Origin: Apus apus | Taxonomy: Eukaryota; Chordata; Aves; Apodiformes; Apodidae | Direction: 5' to 3' | Length of the DNA stretch: 64,000 bases | Assembly: GCF_020740795.1 (NCBI RefSeq) | Contig: NC_067285.1 | Span: 19,449,241 to 19,513,240, forward strand | Part shown: in pieces, positions 50,861-62,171 of the stretch | Layout: the number at the start of each line of letters is the position of its first letter | How positions within the stretch are numbered: position 1 is the stretch's first letter | Program-made: the position numbers and the translations under genes | The notes under the pieces: model-generated | What the model was told of the DNA's origin: nothing | What the model saw: only the letters and a program-made list of their open reading frames with translations | The model's database searches: none

Positions 50861-51521
50861 TAAAAAAAGCCTTCCCTTTCAGATCCTGCACAGCCAGAGA
50901 GCAGAGGTCCTTGTGATGAATTAATACTCACTGAAAGAACAAGTATTTGGTGAAGTTCACTTCTGTTTCCATAGAAAACAATTATATCATGCAGATAAAT
51001 ACTTGCACGTAAGTCGTGCAGACAACTAAAGCCCACATACATTGCAAATATATTTTTTATAAGTTTGAAGCCTACTGAGGACAGTTGAAAAACTCTCATG
51101 AACTTCTGCAGCCTTCAGATTAAATTTTAGGGCTTGGGTCAAGCAAAGAATTGAAGTACAACCTTAGCTTTAGCCATGTGACAAGTTCCATTGTCTCCAC
51201 TGGAGCCACTCCTTGCTCTCAAGTTTTTCTTGGTGAAAGGCTTTGCTGGCTCTACCCTGGAACATAAATTCACAGTCATTCTGGCTCATAGTTTATCAAC
51301 TATGGCACACCCATTGATAGGAGAAGTTTAGTTTGTTGACCTGTTTACAAAAATGGGAGGGTAGCACTATTTATTTAGTCCTGTGAGTTCCATATTTCAA
51401 AGTTTTGCTGAAGACTAAAGTAGAAAACTATGGGACTGTGATTCGGGAGCTGGTTTTTTGGGGTTTTTTTTCATCCTAATACTAACTTGATGCATGACTT
51501 TCAGTGGCTCCCTTAAGTGTG

Positions 51522-51617
51522 TTTCAGAGCTTATTACATGTCTGCAGAAGAAGGTAATAAGGTTTCAAGTTTCAGAGCTTATTACCCTACTGTAGAAGAC
51601 TGAAAAATCCAGAGATA
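51522..51617 (+). repeat. 48-bp imperfect tandem duplication
   Basis: The segment starting TTTCAGAGCTTATTAC at 51,522 recurs 48 bases later at 51,570 with the same first 16 bases. Both are followed by a CTGCAGAAGA or CTGTAGAAGA stretch, then diverge. Confidence 0.7.
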
Positions 51618-52837
51618 GAACTTGAGTCGCCTTCCCTACTTCCTCACACACTAGGCCTTCCTAACCCACACCAGGGGAACTCCGGGTAATGACCATCCTC
51701 CAAGACCATGATTTTACCATAAGATGGACTTTTGGGATCAAAGAAGGATCAAACCCATGTGGGGGAAGCCATAAGCCAACAAAGTCATGTGTGTCCAAGT
51801 CCAGGTTCTTTTAGAGGATTACCAATTCTGCTCTGACTTTTTTTACCTCCTTTAGGGTTTCTGAACTGAGTTTAGCAGTCTGGTTATTTTTTCCTGCTTG
51901 TACAACACCTTACTGCAGTAAGTCATTTGACTCGGTGCATGTCAAGGTCTTCTAGGTGATGTGGATAGTCATAGTCTGCTTGTTTCTGAAATACAGGTTA
52001 TAATCAGTTATTTTAAAGAAAAGCTGGTGTCAAATGCCCTGAAATTAATAAATACACTGGTAGACAAGTGGTGTGTTTCATTGTTGCATTAACCAGAAAT
52101 GAATCCCAGGAAGAAAGGAAAGTGTCTCTGAGGGCTTTAGGCTCCTGTGCAGGTCCAGTGACAGTACATGTGTACTTATTTCTAACATAGACGCTCCATT
52201 CTATACTGAGTGCCAGAGACTGAGGCATCTTCAAGGCCTGACTTCACCCATCACCCCCAAGTCCTTTTGCAGCCTGTAGATAACACAGATGCTGGGACTA
52301 TGTCCTGAGGGCTGGGGAGTTCTGGAAATTGCAGGACTTGGAACACCCCACCTCTCCCCACTACCCCTATCTGTACCAAGCCTTACAACACAACCTGTGC
52401 ATGAGAATGAGGAGTGGCAGAAAAAAAATGAAGAACAATGCACAAACTGTGTTTGGGGTTTTTTTATGTGTGTCATATAGAAGCTTATCTTTCAATTGTA
52501 ACCTGACTTTTTATTTTGTTTGCATCCTGTTCTAAAGTTATAAAAGCATATTTACCTTGTTAGCTATTGAGAAAGCTGGCTGTGGTATTCTCTTTCATTT
52601 TTTACCTGGTAAATATTTGGGAGTTTAAGCAAGTGCTGCTTCTGTATAAGTTTTTGTTAGCACCTCTAGTGTGAGGCAACAGAAAGCAGTAATTCTGCAA
52701 AAGTTTTTACCCACAGGAAAAAAAGACACAGGCTAGCTACATGGCATATCATTACTTAGATTATCAAGAAGAGAGAATTACATTACATTAGAGTTAGATT
52801 GAATGTGATGTCAAGATCCTTCAGTGTGTGCAAGAGT

Positions 52838-53267
52838 ATAAAGATAATAGAGGGCTGGAGCACATCTCCTGTGAAGACATGCTGGGAGAATTGGGGCTGT
52901 TCAGCCTGGGGAAGAGAAGGCTCCAGTGAGACCTTTTAGCAGCCTTCCAGTGCCTGAAGGGGCTACAGGAAAGCTGTACAGGGACTTTTTACAAGGGCAT
53001 GGAGTGATAGGACAAGGAAGAACTGTTTCAAGCTGAATAAAGGGTAGATTTAGATTAGATGTAAGGAAGAAATTATGCACTGTGATGGTGGTGAGACACT
53101 GGAACAGGCTGCCCAGGGAGGCTGAGGATGCCCCATCCCTGGAAGGCTTCAAGGGCAAGTTGGACGGGGCTTTGAGCAACCTGATCTAATGGGAGGTGTC
53201 CCTGCCCATGTAGGGGGGTTGGAAGTAGATGATCTTAAGGTCCCTTCCAACTCTAGCCATTCTATGG
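52838..53267 (+). mobile_element. CR1 LINE 3' end
   Basis: About 430 bases of CR1: GGCTGGAGCACATCTCCTGT, TTCAGCCTGGGGAAGAGAAG, GGAACAGGCTGCCCAGGGAG, TTTGAGCAACCTGATCTAAT, TCCCTTCCAACTC, then ATTCTATGG. 5'-truncated with a decayed ORF2. It belongs to the common class whose tail has TTTGAGCAACCTGATCTA. Confidence 0.94.
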
Positions 53268-54402
53268 AATACTGGATTTCCTCCCTTGCTTTGAAATTGG
53301 TTCTTGTGCTAGTGTTCACAGATGTTTCATTGTGGACATAACAAGCTTTGAGGCTAACACAACCTATTCTTAAACTGCTGGATTAAGGATTCCCAGGGCA
53401 CTCTTTGGTCCGAGTAACTCCAGCTCTTTGTAGTACCCTCCCACCACTTTTTGCCCCCATTTCATGTCTTGTTTTCAAAGGAAGCTTAGAGATCTAAGCC
53501 AGGAGAAAGCCACTATCAACAAAGGACTTGTTCAATTTTGTTCTACATTTATGTGAAGATGGAAGATAACTAAGGACATTGTTTTCTGGGTTGTTGTGGG
53601 TTTTTTTTTAATGTTGCAGAGGAAGGAAAACATTAAAAGCCTTGGAGAATAATTTCAGATTAATCCCATCTGTTTTGTTTTGTTTTAAATCTTGCTCAAC
53701 ACTGTTGTGAAACTAGCCTAGGCTACTAGTCTTCTCCTTGTACGTTGTTAGTTTCCACTTTATTATCAGTATATTAAAATTCCTTAAATTCTACCAGGAT
53801 TGAAGGCCTGAGCCAGTTTGGTAATGGTATCTTGTTGTAGAATGGCAGAAAAATAGAATCATAAGGAATACGATAGTTTGCTTTTACAAGTTCTTATGTC
53901 CCTAAATCTAGTAATACCCTTCAAGTACCTGGATGTAGCCACTAACATAAACAGTGAGAACTTGGGAGACTTGCTTGTTTTTTCTTCTTTAAATTGAGAA
54001 CTCGAGTAAGAAGTGAATTGGTTCCTCATAAGGTCTTCTAGGGTATCACAGTAGTCACGTACAATAAATAGATAAACTCCATGTGCAAATAGACTCCAAA
54101 CTCCGTGTATCCAGGGCTGATCTAAATTGACCATTTCCAAGTAATTCTTGATTTACCAGCGGGACGAACAGATGATTTTATTGCCATTTCCTTTCTGGCT
54201 AAATTCACTTGTGATTAAGACCACACGGAATAGAGTTATGACGAAGTTTTTTAAGCCACTGGAAAAAGACTACTCAGCCAGAGAAGCGGGAAGCCCGGCG
54301 TGCGGGACCGCTGCCAGCCCCGCCCCTCCGCCGCGGCCCCCCCGGGGCTGCCCCGCCGCTCCCGCAGCCGCGCGGGCCCGACTCGCCCCGCCCCCGGCTC
54401 TG

Positions 54403-54530
54403 CCCCGCCCCGCAGCCCCGCCCCGCAGCCCCGCCCCGCAGCCCCGCCCCGCAGCCCCGCCCCGCAGCCCCGCCCCGCAGCCCCGCCCCGCAGCCCCGCC
54501 CCGCAGCCCCGCCCCGCAGCCCCGCCCCGC
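54403..54530 (+). repeat. 13-bp GC-box minisatellite
   Basis: Nine perfect copies of CCCCGCCCCGCAG, starting at 54,403 and every 13 bases to 54,507, plus a partial tenth. Each unit carries CCCCGCCCC, the complement of an Sp1/KLF GC box. On the minus strand the runs GGGGCGGGG, CTGC, GGGGCGGGG could fold into G-quadruplexes. Confidence 0.97.
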
Positions 54531-54682
54531 TCCCAGCAGGCCCCGCGCCGCCCCCGCCCCGCACGCGGGTCACGCCCCGAGCGCGCACACGCGCCTGCGC
54601 GGCCCCGCCCGGCCCCGCGCGCGGTGCAGCCGCGCCCCCTGCCGGCCCGCACGTGCACCGGCGGGGCGGGGCCCGGCGGGCG

Positions 54683-54692
54683 GTCACGTGCC
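54683..54692 (+). promoter_or_regulatory. CACGTG E-box resembling a CLEAR (TFEB/TFE3) site
   Basis: GTCACGTGCC lies just upstream of the predicted transcript start. It matches the 5' half of the CLEAR consensus GTCACGTGAC. A second palindrome, GCACGTGC, is at 54,649-54,656. CACGTG is also bound by USF and MYC/MAX, so the factor is not settled. Confidence 0.45.
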
Positions 54693-54731
54693 GGCGCTCA
54701 GCTGACGGCGGCGCGCGGGGCTGCGGGCAGG

Positions 54732-54844
54732 GTGAGTGCGGGGCCGGGTGAGTGCGGGGCGGGGGCGGGGGCGGGACCGGGACCGGGACCGGGACCGGGA
54801 CCCGCCTCGGCGGCGCTTCCTGGCTCACGCAGCTTCTCCCGCAG
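54732..54844 (+). other. WASHC2: Probable 113-bp intron in the WASHC2 5' leader
   Basis: A donor GTGAGT follows GGGCAGG at 54,731, and the acceptor CTTCTCCCGCAG ends at 54,844, one base before the start codon. The donor block is itself duplicated (GGTGAGTGCGGGGC occurs twice), giving two possible 5' splice sites 16 bases apart. Inferred from splice-site sequence only. Confidence 0.6.
54773..54802 (+). repeat. (GGGACC)5 hexamer repeat
   Basis: Five tandem GGGACC units just before the first coding exon of WASHC2, inside the predicted 5' UTR intron. A shorter run of the same hexamer follows the exon. Confidence 0.9.
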
Positions 54845-57800
54845 ATGAACGGGGCCCCGCGGGACGCGGCGGAGGAGGCGCCGGTGTGGGAGCGGCCCTG
54901 GTCGCTGGAGGAGATCCGTAAGGGCAGCCAGAGCTGGTCCTTGGCCTCGGACGCCGGGGTGAGCGCTGCGGCCGGGACCGGGACCGGGACCGAGCGGTCG
55001 CTCCAGCCGCGGTCTCTCCGGGCTCCCCTGCGGGGCCTGGGGGTATCGGGCGGGGCCGTGCGAGCAGCGGTGCTGCCGCCCGCCTGCCTCGGGAGCGGCG
55101 CTCCGGGCTGCAGCCGCTCGGTGCCCGCGGCTGGGCCGTGGGGAGGGCGGTCCCGGCTGGGGCGGGGCAGCGGGCAGGCTCTGCCCCGGCTTTAACCCTC
55201 CCGTGCGGGAGAGGAACGTCAAGCGAGGAGCTGGCCCGAAAGGTAGCGCAGAACGAAGCGGAAACGGTAGGGTGAGACTTGGTCCTGGGTCTGTATGGGA
55301 GTGTTTTAGCCTAAACTGTGTTTATTTTGATGTTCAGTTGAAGTAGATGATCGAAAAAGGATGCTGACTGTTGCTCTCCTCTGTTGTAAACAGCTTCTAC
55401 AATTTCTGCAAGAGTTTTCACAGCAAACCATTTCCAGGACTCATGAAATCAAAAAGCAAGTAGATGGGTTGATTAATGAAACGAAAGCCACTGACTGCCG
55501 CCTTCACAATGTCTTCAATGACTTTCTCATGTTGTCCAATACACAGTTCATAGAGAATGTGAGTGTGCTCTTCAGCAGAATCCAGCTCGTGCTTCAAACA
55601 CTGCTGCTGTCCCTTACTGTGATGTGGGAACTGGTTCAACTTTTTAGCAAGTCTGATACTAATTTACGTATGGTGTAGCTTTTAGTAACTTTCAGTTAAA
55701 CTGTGTCCTAATTCCTTTGTGCGTGATTTACTTTCCAGTATTTGCAGATTCCCTTTTGCCTTTTCTGAGGTACTTTTCTATCTTGTTTATATGTCCCCTG
55801 GAGATCAGACTTTTGTTTTTAGGACTGTGAATGAGTTGGGATCTCTGGGTTTATCGTTACAGGTAACATGAATGTAGCATTTGCGTGTACTAGGCTGTCT
55901 ACATATGAGAAATGTCACATGGTGCTATAAATTTGCCCGGTGGTGTTATTTTATGCTTAAAGCAGTTGGTATTAAAGGTGTTGGCCTGCAGGCAGTTATC
56001 TGTTATAGTTGGTCATGTTGAGTGTATTTGTTGCTTAGTGTTCCCACTTTATGAATATTGCTGTTTTAGAAAGGTGAAAGCTGGACTTGAAAGCCTGTTA
56101 AAACCTAGTATCTGCAGGAGCATGTGTGTAATTCAGATGCAGAGCTTTAGTCTTTCAGATTTGTGGAGAGTTTTTTAGTATTGTGAGATTTATTGGGTAT
56201 TTTGTTTTGATCAGCATTGTTCTTAGGCCACATATGTCTCATCTGAAGCTGTGAAGCTGTTACTGTCCTCTGCCATCATCTTTTGAAGGTGATGGAAAGA
56301 TGGGTTTGTGGTGGCAGCGGTGGCTTCTATTTTCTGAGGTGTGATGTCTTTTCTGGCCTGCCTTTGCTGTTCAGTGCAATTATTCTACTGAGAACACTTT
56401 GTACCAAATGTCTTAAATCTTGTGTGCTTGAAGCTGTTTGTTCCCAAATTTGAGTGCAAAGAATTAGGTCCTCATTTCTAGGTCTCAATTTAGTTAGACA
56501 TCTGTCTCTTCCTAGGGAATAACTGCACCTGTGTTTGAGAGATTTGGATTTAGGTTTGCAGATTCAAGGGAGACTTTTTATTCCCCTGTGCCCCCTTGTA
56601 GCTGAGTGCTGAAAGAGCTGGATGGGAGGGGTCATCAGAACAAACTGAAGGAGGGATGTGAGCCTCTTATTTAAGTACTTGAGAAGGGTAAACATGAAAA
56701 AAATAAAAGTTGCTCAATAACAGAGAACCAAACAAAAATAGACAAACCAGAAGTAAATTTAGCTTTCTAGAGTAAGCCACCATCCGTGGCTTATTTTTTA
56801 ACATGTGGAATGAATTAATATGTAATTCGTTACACGTTGACAATGTATTTTATTTTGTCGGTGGTGACTGTGGCTTAGCCCCTGTGGCAGTATATTGTTC
56901 TTAATTTAATTAATTTTGCTTGACTTTTTAGAGAGTATATGATGAAGAAGTGGAAGAGCCTATTCCCAAAGCTGACGCTGGAGACAAAACAGAGCAGGTA
57001 GTTAGCTTAAGCTGCCTTGAGCACTGACAGCATGTTTGTAGCTGTTGTTACCTTCTCACTTTCAAACTTATTTTGTGGACATTTGCAGCTTATAAACCAA
57101 ACCGTTCCCTTTCTCCTTGAAGTCTCTGTTTAATAGTGTACATCAGTCATACAGTTGATGGTAACAATGGAGGCTACCACAGTGTATGACAATCTCTCAG
57201 GGCCTCCCCAAGCTCAATACTATGTCCAGGTGACAAGACTTATGCATTGGATTTTAAATAGCTGTGCATGTTTTTTCAGCAAGAGAACCAAGGCCTCGGG
57301 CCTTCTTACTGGGTTCAGAGGTGTAGTGAATTAGTGAAGGAGAATATGACTGCCATTCCCAGGCATAAAAACTCGGGGAACGTTTTGTATGTCTTAAAGT
57401 CTCTATGAATTATACCATAAATGTTCCCTTCATGGGCTGGGAGCACAAATAAGTTTGTACTGTGCCGGTGTAGATGTTTAGAGCATCTCTCTTTCTGGGA
57501 GTGATAAAGATTAATTAGTTCAAGGAAAAAAAAAGGGTTCTGAAGGTCTTTTTGTTACATGTAGTGAAAAGCCTTTCATTGTACTAATCTGAAGTTAAAA
57601 TTTTGCACGCATGTTGCAGTGAGATTGTGTTGTTCTATTACTAAAGGAAAAGACACGGGAACAGAAAGAAGCTGATCTGATCCCCAAAATTCAGGAAGCA
57701 GTGAACTATGGATTGCAAGTTCTGGACAGTGCATTTGAGCAGCTGGACATCAAAGCAGGCAACTCTGACTCTGAAGAGGAAGAAAGTAACGAAAGGATGG

Positions 57801-60800
57801 AACTGATACTTGAGCCAAAGGTAAGGAGGACACCTGTTCTTGCTGGGAGCATGGGTTTGTGTTTGGCTTTGTTGAACTTGCACTTTGCTTCAATTGACAG
57901 TATCACCACATGAATATAAAATTCATATTTGTTACCTAAGAAGGGGATTTGATTACTACATCTGAAACAGAAGTTTTCCTTGGTGAGCTGTTCCTTGTGT
58001 AGACTGCTTGTCTTGCAGTTGTGTTAGCATTAAGGCATGACACCCTAAAGGGAGTTCAATGGCAGTGAACTCAGAAAGGGAAGCCTCAATTTTGGGTGAA
58101 GTGGGACCTTTAAATTTCATGCTTTTCAGGTGGTTTTTACTCTCCCAATAATTAAGAACCCTAGGTGCAGGGTTTGGGGTAAGACGGGTGTCTGCAAGTC
58201 TTTGTGAGGATATTTTTCTGTTAGATGACACACAGAAAACAAGTTGGAACTGCAGAAGTAGCCCTGTTCTTTGAGTGTTAAAAAGGAATAACCATCAGCT
58301 GGTCCACCCAATTGCATGCTGACTTGAAGCATGTGTCTGTCTGGTGGGACTCTCTTGAGACACGCTTGTATCTTCCTTGACTTAAAACAAGGGGTGTAAG
58401 ATGCCTGTCTTTGTCAGCAATGTAGGAGTGTTCCTAGATGTCAGAAAGACCTCATGTTGTCTCTTCCCAGGATCTCTATATTGACAGGCCTTTACCATAC
58501 TTGATTGGCTCTCAGCAGTTTATGGAACAAGATGATGTTGGCCTTGGAGATCTCTCTAGTGAAGGTACGTGCTGGCATGACCTATGCTAGTAACTAGTTC
58601 CTAATCTGAGACTGGTCTTTTTTAACTCACAGCTTGAATACTCAGTAACTTTTCAGTAACTTGTGCCCTGTGTATTAGAAATGCAAAGTGCTAAAATTTC
58701 AGCAGCCTTCAGAGCTCTTCCAAACCAATCTCTTTTCCCTCTGATTTTTATTTCTTTTTACAAAGCCTTTAAAGTTGCTGTCAATATGTCTGACTGCATT
58801 GTTCTATGTACAGATGTCATGTCTGATTTTAACTCTTCTGTTTTCATTTAAAACAGAAGGATCAGTAGGTAGCGATCGTGGAAGTGTAATTGATAGTGAA
58901 GAGAAGGAGGAAGAGGTAAGTGACAGAGTACCAGCCACTTTGCCCAAGCATTCCTGAGTCCTTGACTGTGTGTAAGGCCATTAGCTACCTTGCTTTTTTC
59001 ATGTGAATTCTCAAGATAGTACTGCACAGTGTCTGTTCCCTGTGTTAGTTGTGGTAAATGTGCTTTTCCTTAGTATTCTTCTGCAGTAGTTCTCCCTATG
59101 GCTTTTTAGAGGAGCAATAAAGTGGTATTTGCTCTAACTGCTGTTTTAGTAGATTACCTCAAACTGAAGTGTTTTATTGCATTACGATTTCACTGTGTGG
59201 AGCAAATAAGATTCTTAGCAAGAATTGCCCTTATGGAGGACAAATCTTTTGTAAATTACAGTCACAAAGAATGTGATGGAGACTAACAGGAGCAAGTTTA
59301 ACAATCAAGCAGGTGTCAGTAATGCACCTCCAGGATTTGCCTTGTAAATCTGTTGCATTGGACTCTCAATTTCTGATGTTTTCTCTGCCTTGGCTGGAAT
59401 GACTCTGCTTTGTAACAATGCTAAGGAGAAACCCCTTTTTTCCTGAGGAGTTTGTTTTTGAAACCTTTGGTCAACTGAAGTTAACCCCCCTCTGAGTTAC
59501 TCAAATGCACTGTTAGATGGAGCTTGCTGTCTTTGCTAAATTCCTGATGTTCTAATGAGCTCTGTTCATAAAAGTCAACAGTGAGGAAACAATTCCTTGC
59601 TCATGTCACAGTGAGGAGATTTGGATGTCCAACAGTAAGCAATTCCAGAGCTTCTGAGCCTTCTCTTGACCTGTGGGCAAAAATAATGTGTGATACTTGT
59701 CTCTGGGTCTCTTGTGTTCCAGGAGTCAGATGATGAATATGGAAACCCTAGTGAAGATGACCAAAAGACGGTAAGGTTCTACACCCTGGTGCAACTTGAA
59801 AGACTTTCCACTTGTGACACAACAAGGATGCAAGAAAGAAGAGATAAGAGCTCTAGAGAATTAACTATTAAAAACTTTGTTAAAGTCTTATTTGTATAAC
59901 TTTGTATGGGAAGGTTATCCTGGTCAGTTGGCATTATGTTGTGAAATGGAGCCTGGGTTGGGCTTAAAGATGTGCTTGCAAGTCATGGTTAGATGCAAAG
60001 TATTTACAGCATGGCATTGCCTGATGTGTGTTTTCCTCAGGACTAACTTTGGAGGCATGAGAGTTCAAATAATATACCCTAGGATAAATGAAGTTCCTGT
60101 AGGATTATTTGGTCTGTAATTAAAATCCTTAACTTGCTGTGCAGGAGGTAATGAAAGTGCATTTTGGGTATGACATGACATCAAAGATATTAACAGTATT
60201 AAGTGTTTGAAAGGTATTTCCATTTGGATAATGAGTGAAAAAGGAAAAGAATGTTTACATTTAAAAATTCAAGCCTCTTTTTTTTTTTTTGGTTGGTAAT
60301 AGGTGGTAGCAGGAAAAGGAATCTTATCTGTGTTTAGATGTGCCACTGCAAAAGAGATTTACTCTGGAGATCTCAATTTGAAATTATTTAATGCCAAAAG
60401 AACAATGTTTCAAGAAGTAATTCTTTAATTTATGAATTCATAAAGCAATGTTACAAAACCACTCAGCTACATAGTTACATAGGGGAACTTTGTATGCCTG
60501 ATTTATTTTGAGATGAGGGAGTGCCTTGGTTGATTCCTGTTTTAGTGCACTTTTGGGCCCTTCTCAGTGTGAGCCCCAGATCAAAATTCACTTAATCTTT
60601 TTAATCCTCTTATTGACATGACTGAAGCCAAGATTTGGGTATGTATTGTCTGTCATTCTCCTATCCACCTTAGGAATAGCTCAAGACAACATAAGTTTTT
60701 ACTAGCTGATCACAGTGTTTCTGAGTTAAGTGTAAATACTAGGTCTTTAGTGGAGATGAGTTTGTGAACAAAGGAAGCAGCATGGCCAAAGGAATTCAGG

Positions 60801-61806
60801 CTTGTGTATAGTAGAGGTGCACCACTGTGAGGACAGACGTGGTGTTCTCAATTGTGTCTCTGGTCTGGAAATGTTGGGTAACACAGCACAGGGGTGTACT
60901 AGAGAACACAGCAACTTCCTTGGAGATAGAGGCACTCCTTCCTTTCCAAAGCTGTGAAGTACCCCAGACTCACTGAATGTTTCTCTCCTTTCAGTAAGCG
61001 TGCTTTGAGTATTTTACCTAAGCAGATGTAATTTTGTGCCTGTTTTTTATGCCAACTTCAGGAGAACACAACAGGGTATTATTGTTTTTTAGAGAACAGC
61101 ACAGATGAGTGATGAAGATGATTATGGTGGCTGTGACCTCTTTGACTCTGAAAAAGAGGAAGATGAGGATGGAGACTTAGATGAAAGTGCAAGACGTGTA
61201 AGTAACTGTTACCTCCCTGGAGGGAGAGATTTTATTTCTTTCATGAAAAATCTATCCTTACAGGGATTATAGTCATAGCTCTTAGTTACCTGTAGAGAGG
61301 GCCTTTAAGAATCCTGAGTGGTCTTTCAAAATGCTTGTTCAGGCTTCATTCTTTTAAACTAAGGAAGTCCTGCACCCTAAGCTGGAATCAAAGCTGTCTT
61401 TGAAGGTCATTTAGAACTTACTTGTTCCTTTTCTGTGTGGTAAATGCTTCTCACTTGTCCTACAGCCAAAATGAGGTAACATTAAAAATTATGTATCATA
61501 AGGACTAGAAATGGCTATTTTTTCACTAGATGCACACAATGTCTGAATTGCTTTCTTAGTAGAAAGCTGCATTGCCTGTTTTGGGGGCTTCAATTGAAGT
61601 TTAGACAGTATATTTTACAAGTGAGGCTGTAGAATACTGTGTTTATAATTGCAATTGCATCAAGTTGGTAACAGCATTGTGTATGAGAAATATGCTGTTA
61701 TTTGTCCCTGCCCCTCAGAAAATGAAGAGACCAACATCCTTTGCAGATGAGCTGGCAGCCCGAATCAAAAGAGAAGTACTGGTCAAACAGGACAAAGATT
61801 GTTCAT
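54845..61806 (+). CDS. WASHC2: WASH complex subunit 2 (FAM21), first nine coding exons; continues past the window
   Basis: Endosomal scaffold that joins the WASH Arp2/3-activating complex to retromer. Exons: 54,845-54,958; 55,394-55,558; 56,932-56,997; 57,647-57,820; 58,471-58,564; 58,857-58,915; 59,723-59,770; 61,093-61,197; 61,719-61,806. All borders are GT-AG and the phases join. The 304 residues seen match human FAM21 closely ([74 protein letters not shown]). They cover the globular head that assembles with the other WASH subunits, then the start of the acidic tail. [16 protein letters not shown] in exon 8 looks like the first LFa-type VPS35-binding motif. About 1,000 residues remain beyond the edge. 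Exon 1 differs most from mammals. The ATG directly follows a good acceptor (CTTCTCCCGCAG), so a 113-bp intron at 54,732-54,844 probably separates it from a noncoding exon. Confidence 0.97.
54974..54991 (+). repeat. (GGGACC)3 hexamer repeat
   Basis: Three tandem GGGACC units 15 bases after the end of WASHC2 coding exon 1. They are the same hexamer and orientation as the five-unit run before that exon. Confidence 0.85.
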
Positions 61807-62171
61807 GTAAGTTAACTTTTTAGTTTTGATAAGTGCTTGTGAGATCGTGGGGGACTTGTGAGAAAGCTGAACATGGGGTTCTTTGAAACAGAAGTTTCAC
61901 AGATATGTTATTTAAATATGCATTAGGTGAAAGCCCAGCAAGAGGAATTAAATACATTATTTTGTGTTCTGATAAAGTTTTTGACCATAACTTACAGGAA
62001 TTGATTGGAATCAACTGAGTGTTGTAGTGGAAAGCACGTTGCTTTCAGGTGAGACAGGTCACACTCCAAACACATAGAGAAGGTTTTGTCTTCAATCTGA
62101 TTCTCCCTTTGCTTGTAAAATCGTGTGTTTGACCAAATGTTTTTCTCTGCTGTTTCAGAGAAGTATGTGGA

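Larger units (their letters stand above)
47781..54284. other. Spacer between MSMB copy C and WASHC2
   Basis: Divergent intergenic region of about 6.5 kb. It holds an ERVL-like LTR (49,042-49,627), two CR1 tails (50,590-50,860 and 52,838-53,267) and a 48-bp imperfect tandem duplication at 51,522-51,617. No gene was recognised. Confidence 0.5.
54285..55215. promoter_or_regulatory. WASHC2: CpG-island promoter of WASHC2
   Basis: Sharp switch from AT-rich DNA to very GC- and CpG-rich DNA, spanning the predicted start of WASHC2. It contains an array of ten GC boxes (54,403-54,530), two CACGTG palindromes (54,650-54,655 and 54,685-54,690) and a CAGCTG E-box near 54,699. No TATA box was seen. This is a typical housekeeping promoter layout. 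Confidence 0.85.

Noticed and set aside
53859-54140. 93-codon minus-strand open frame near the WASHC2 CpG island, considered as a divergent gene
   Set aside because: It lies outside the GC-rich part, has no recognisable protein features and no splice partner. A bidirectional promoter is not supported.
54148-55222. Five overlapping open frames of 135-185 codons on both strands, rich in Pro, Ala, Arg and Gly
   Set aside because: They are by-products of the GC-rich island and the 13-bp repeat, which stays open in every frame and gives a 13-residue periodic peptide. WASHC2 exon 1 explains the only real coding in this stretch.
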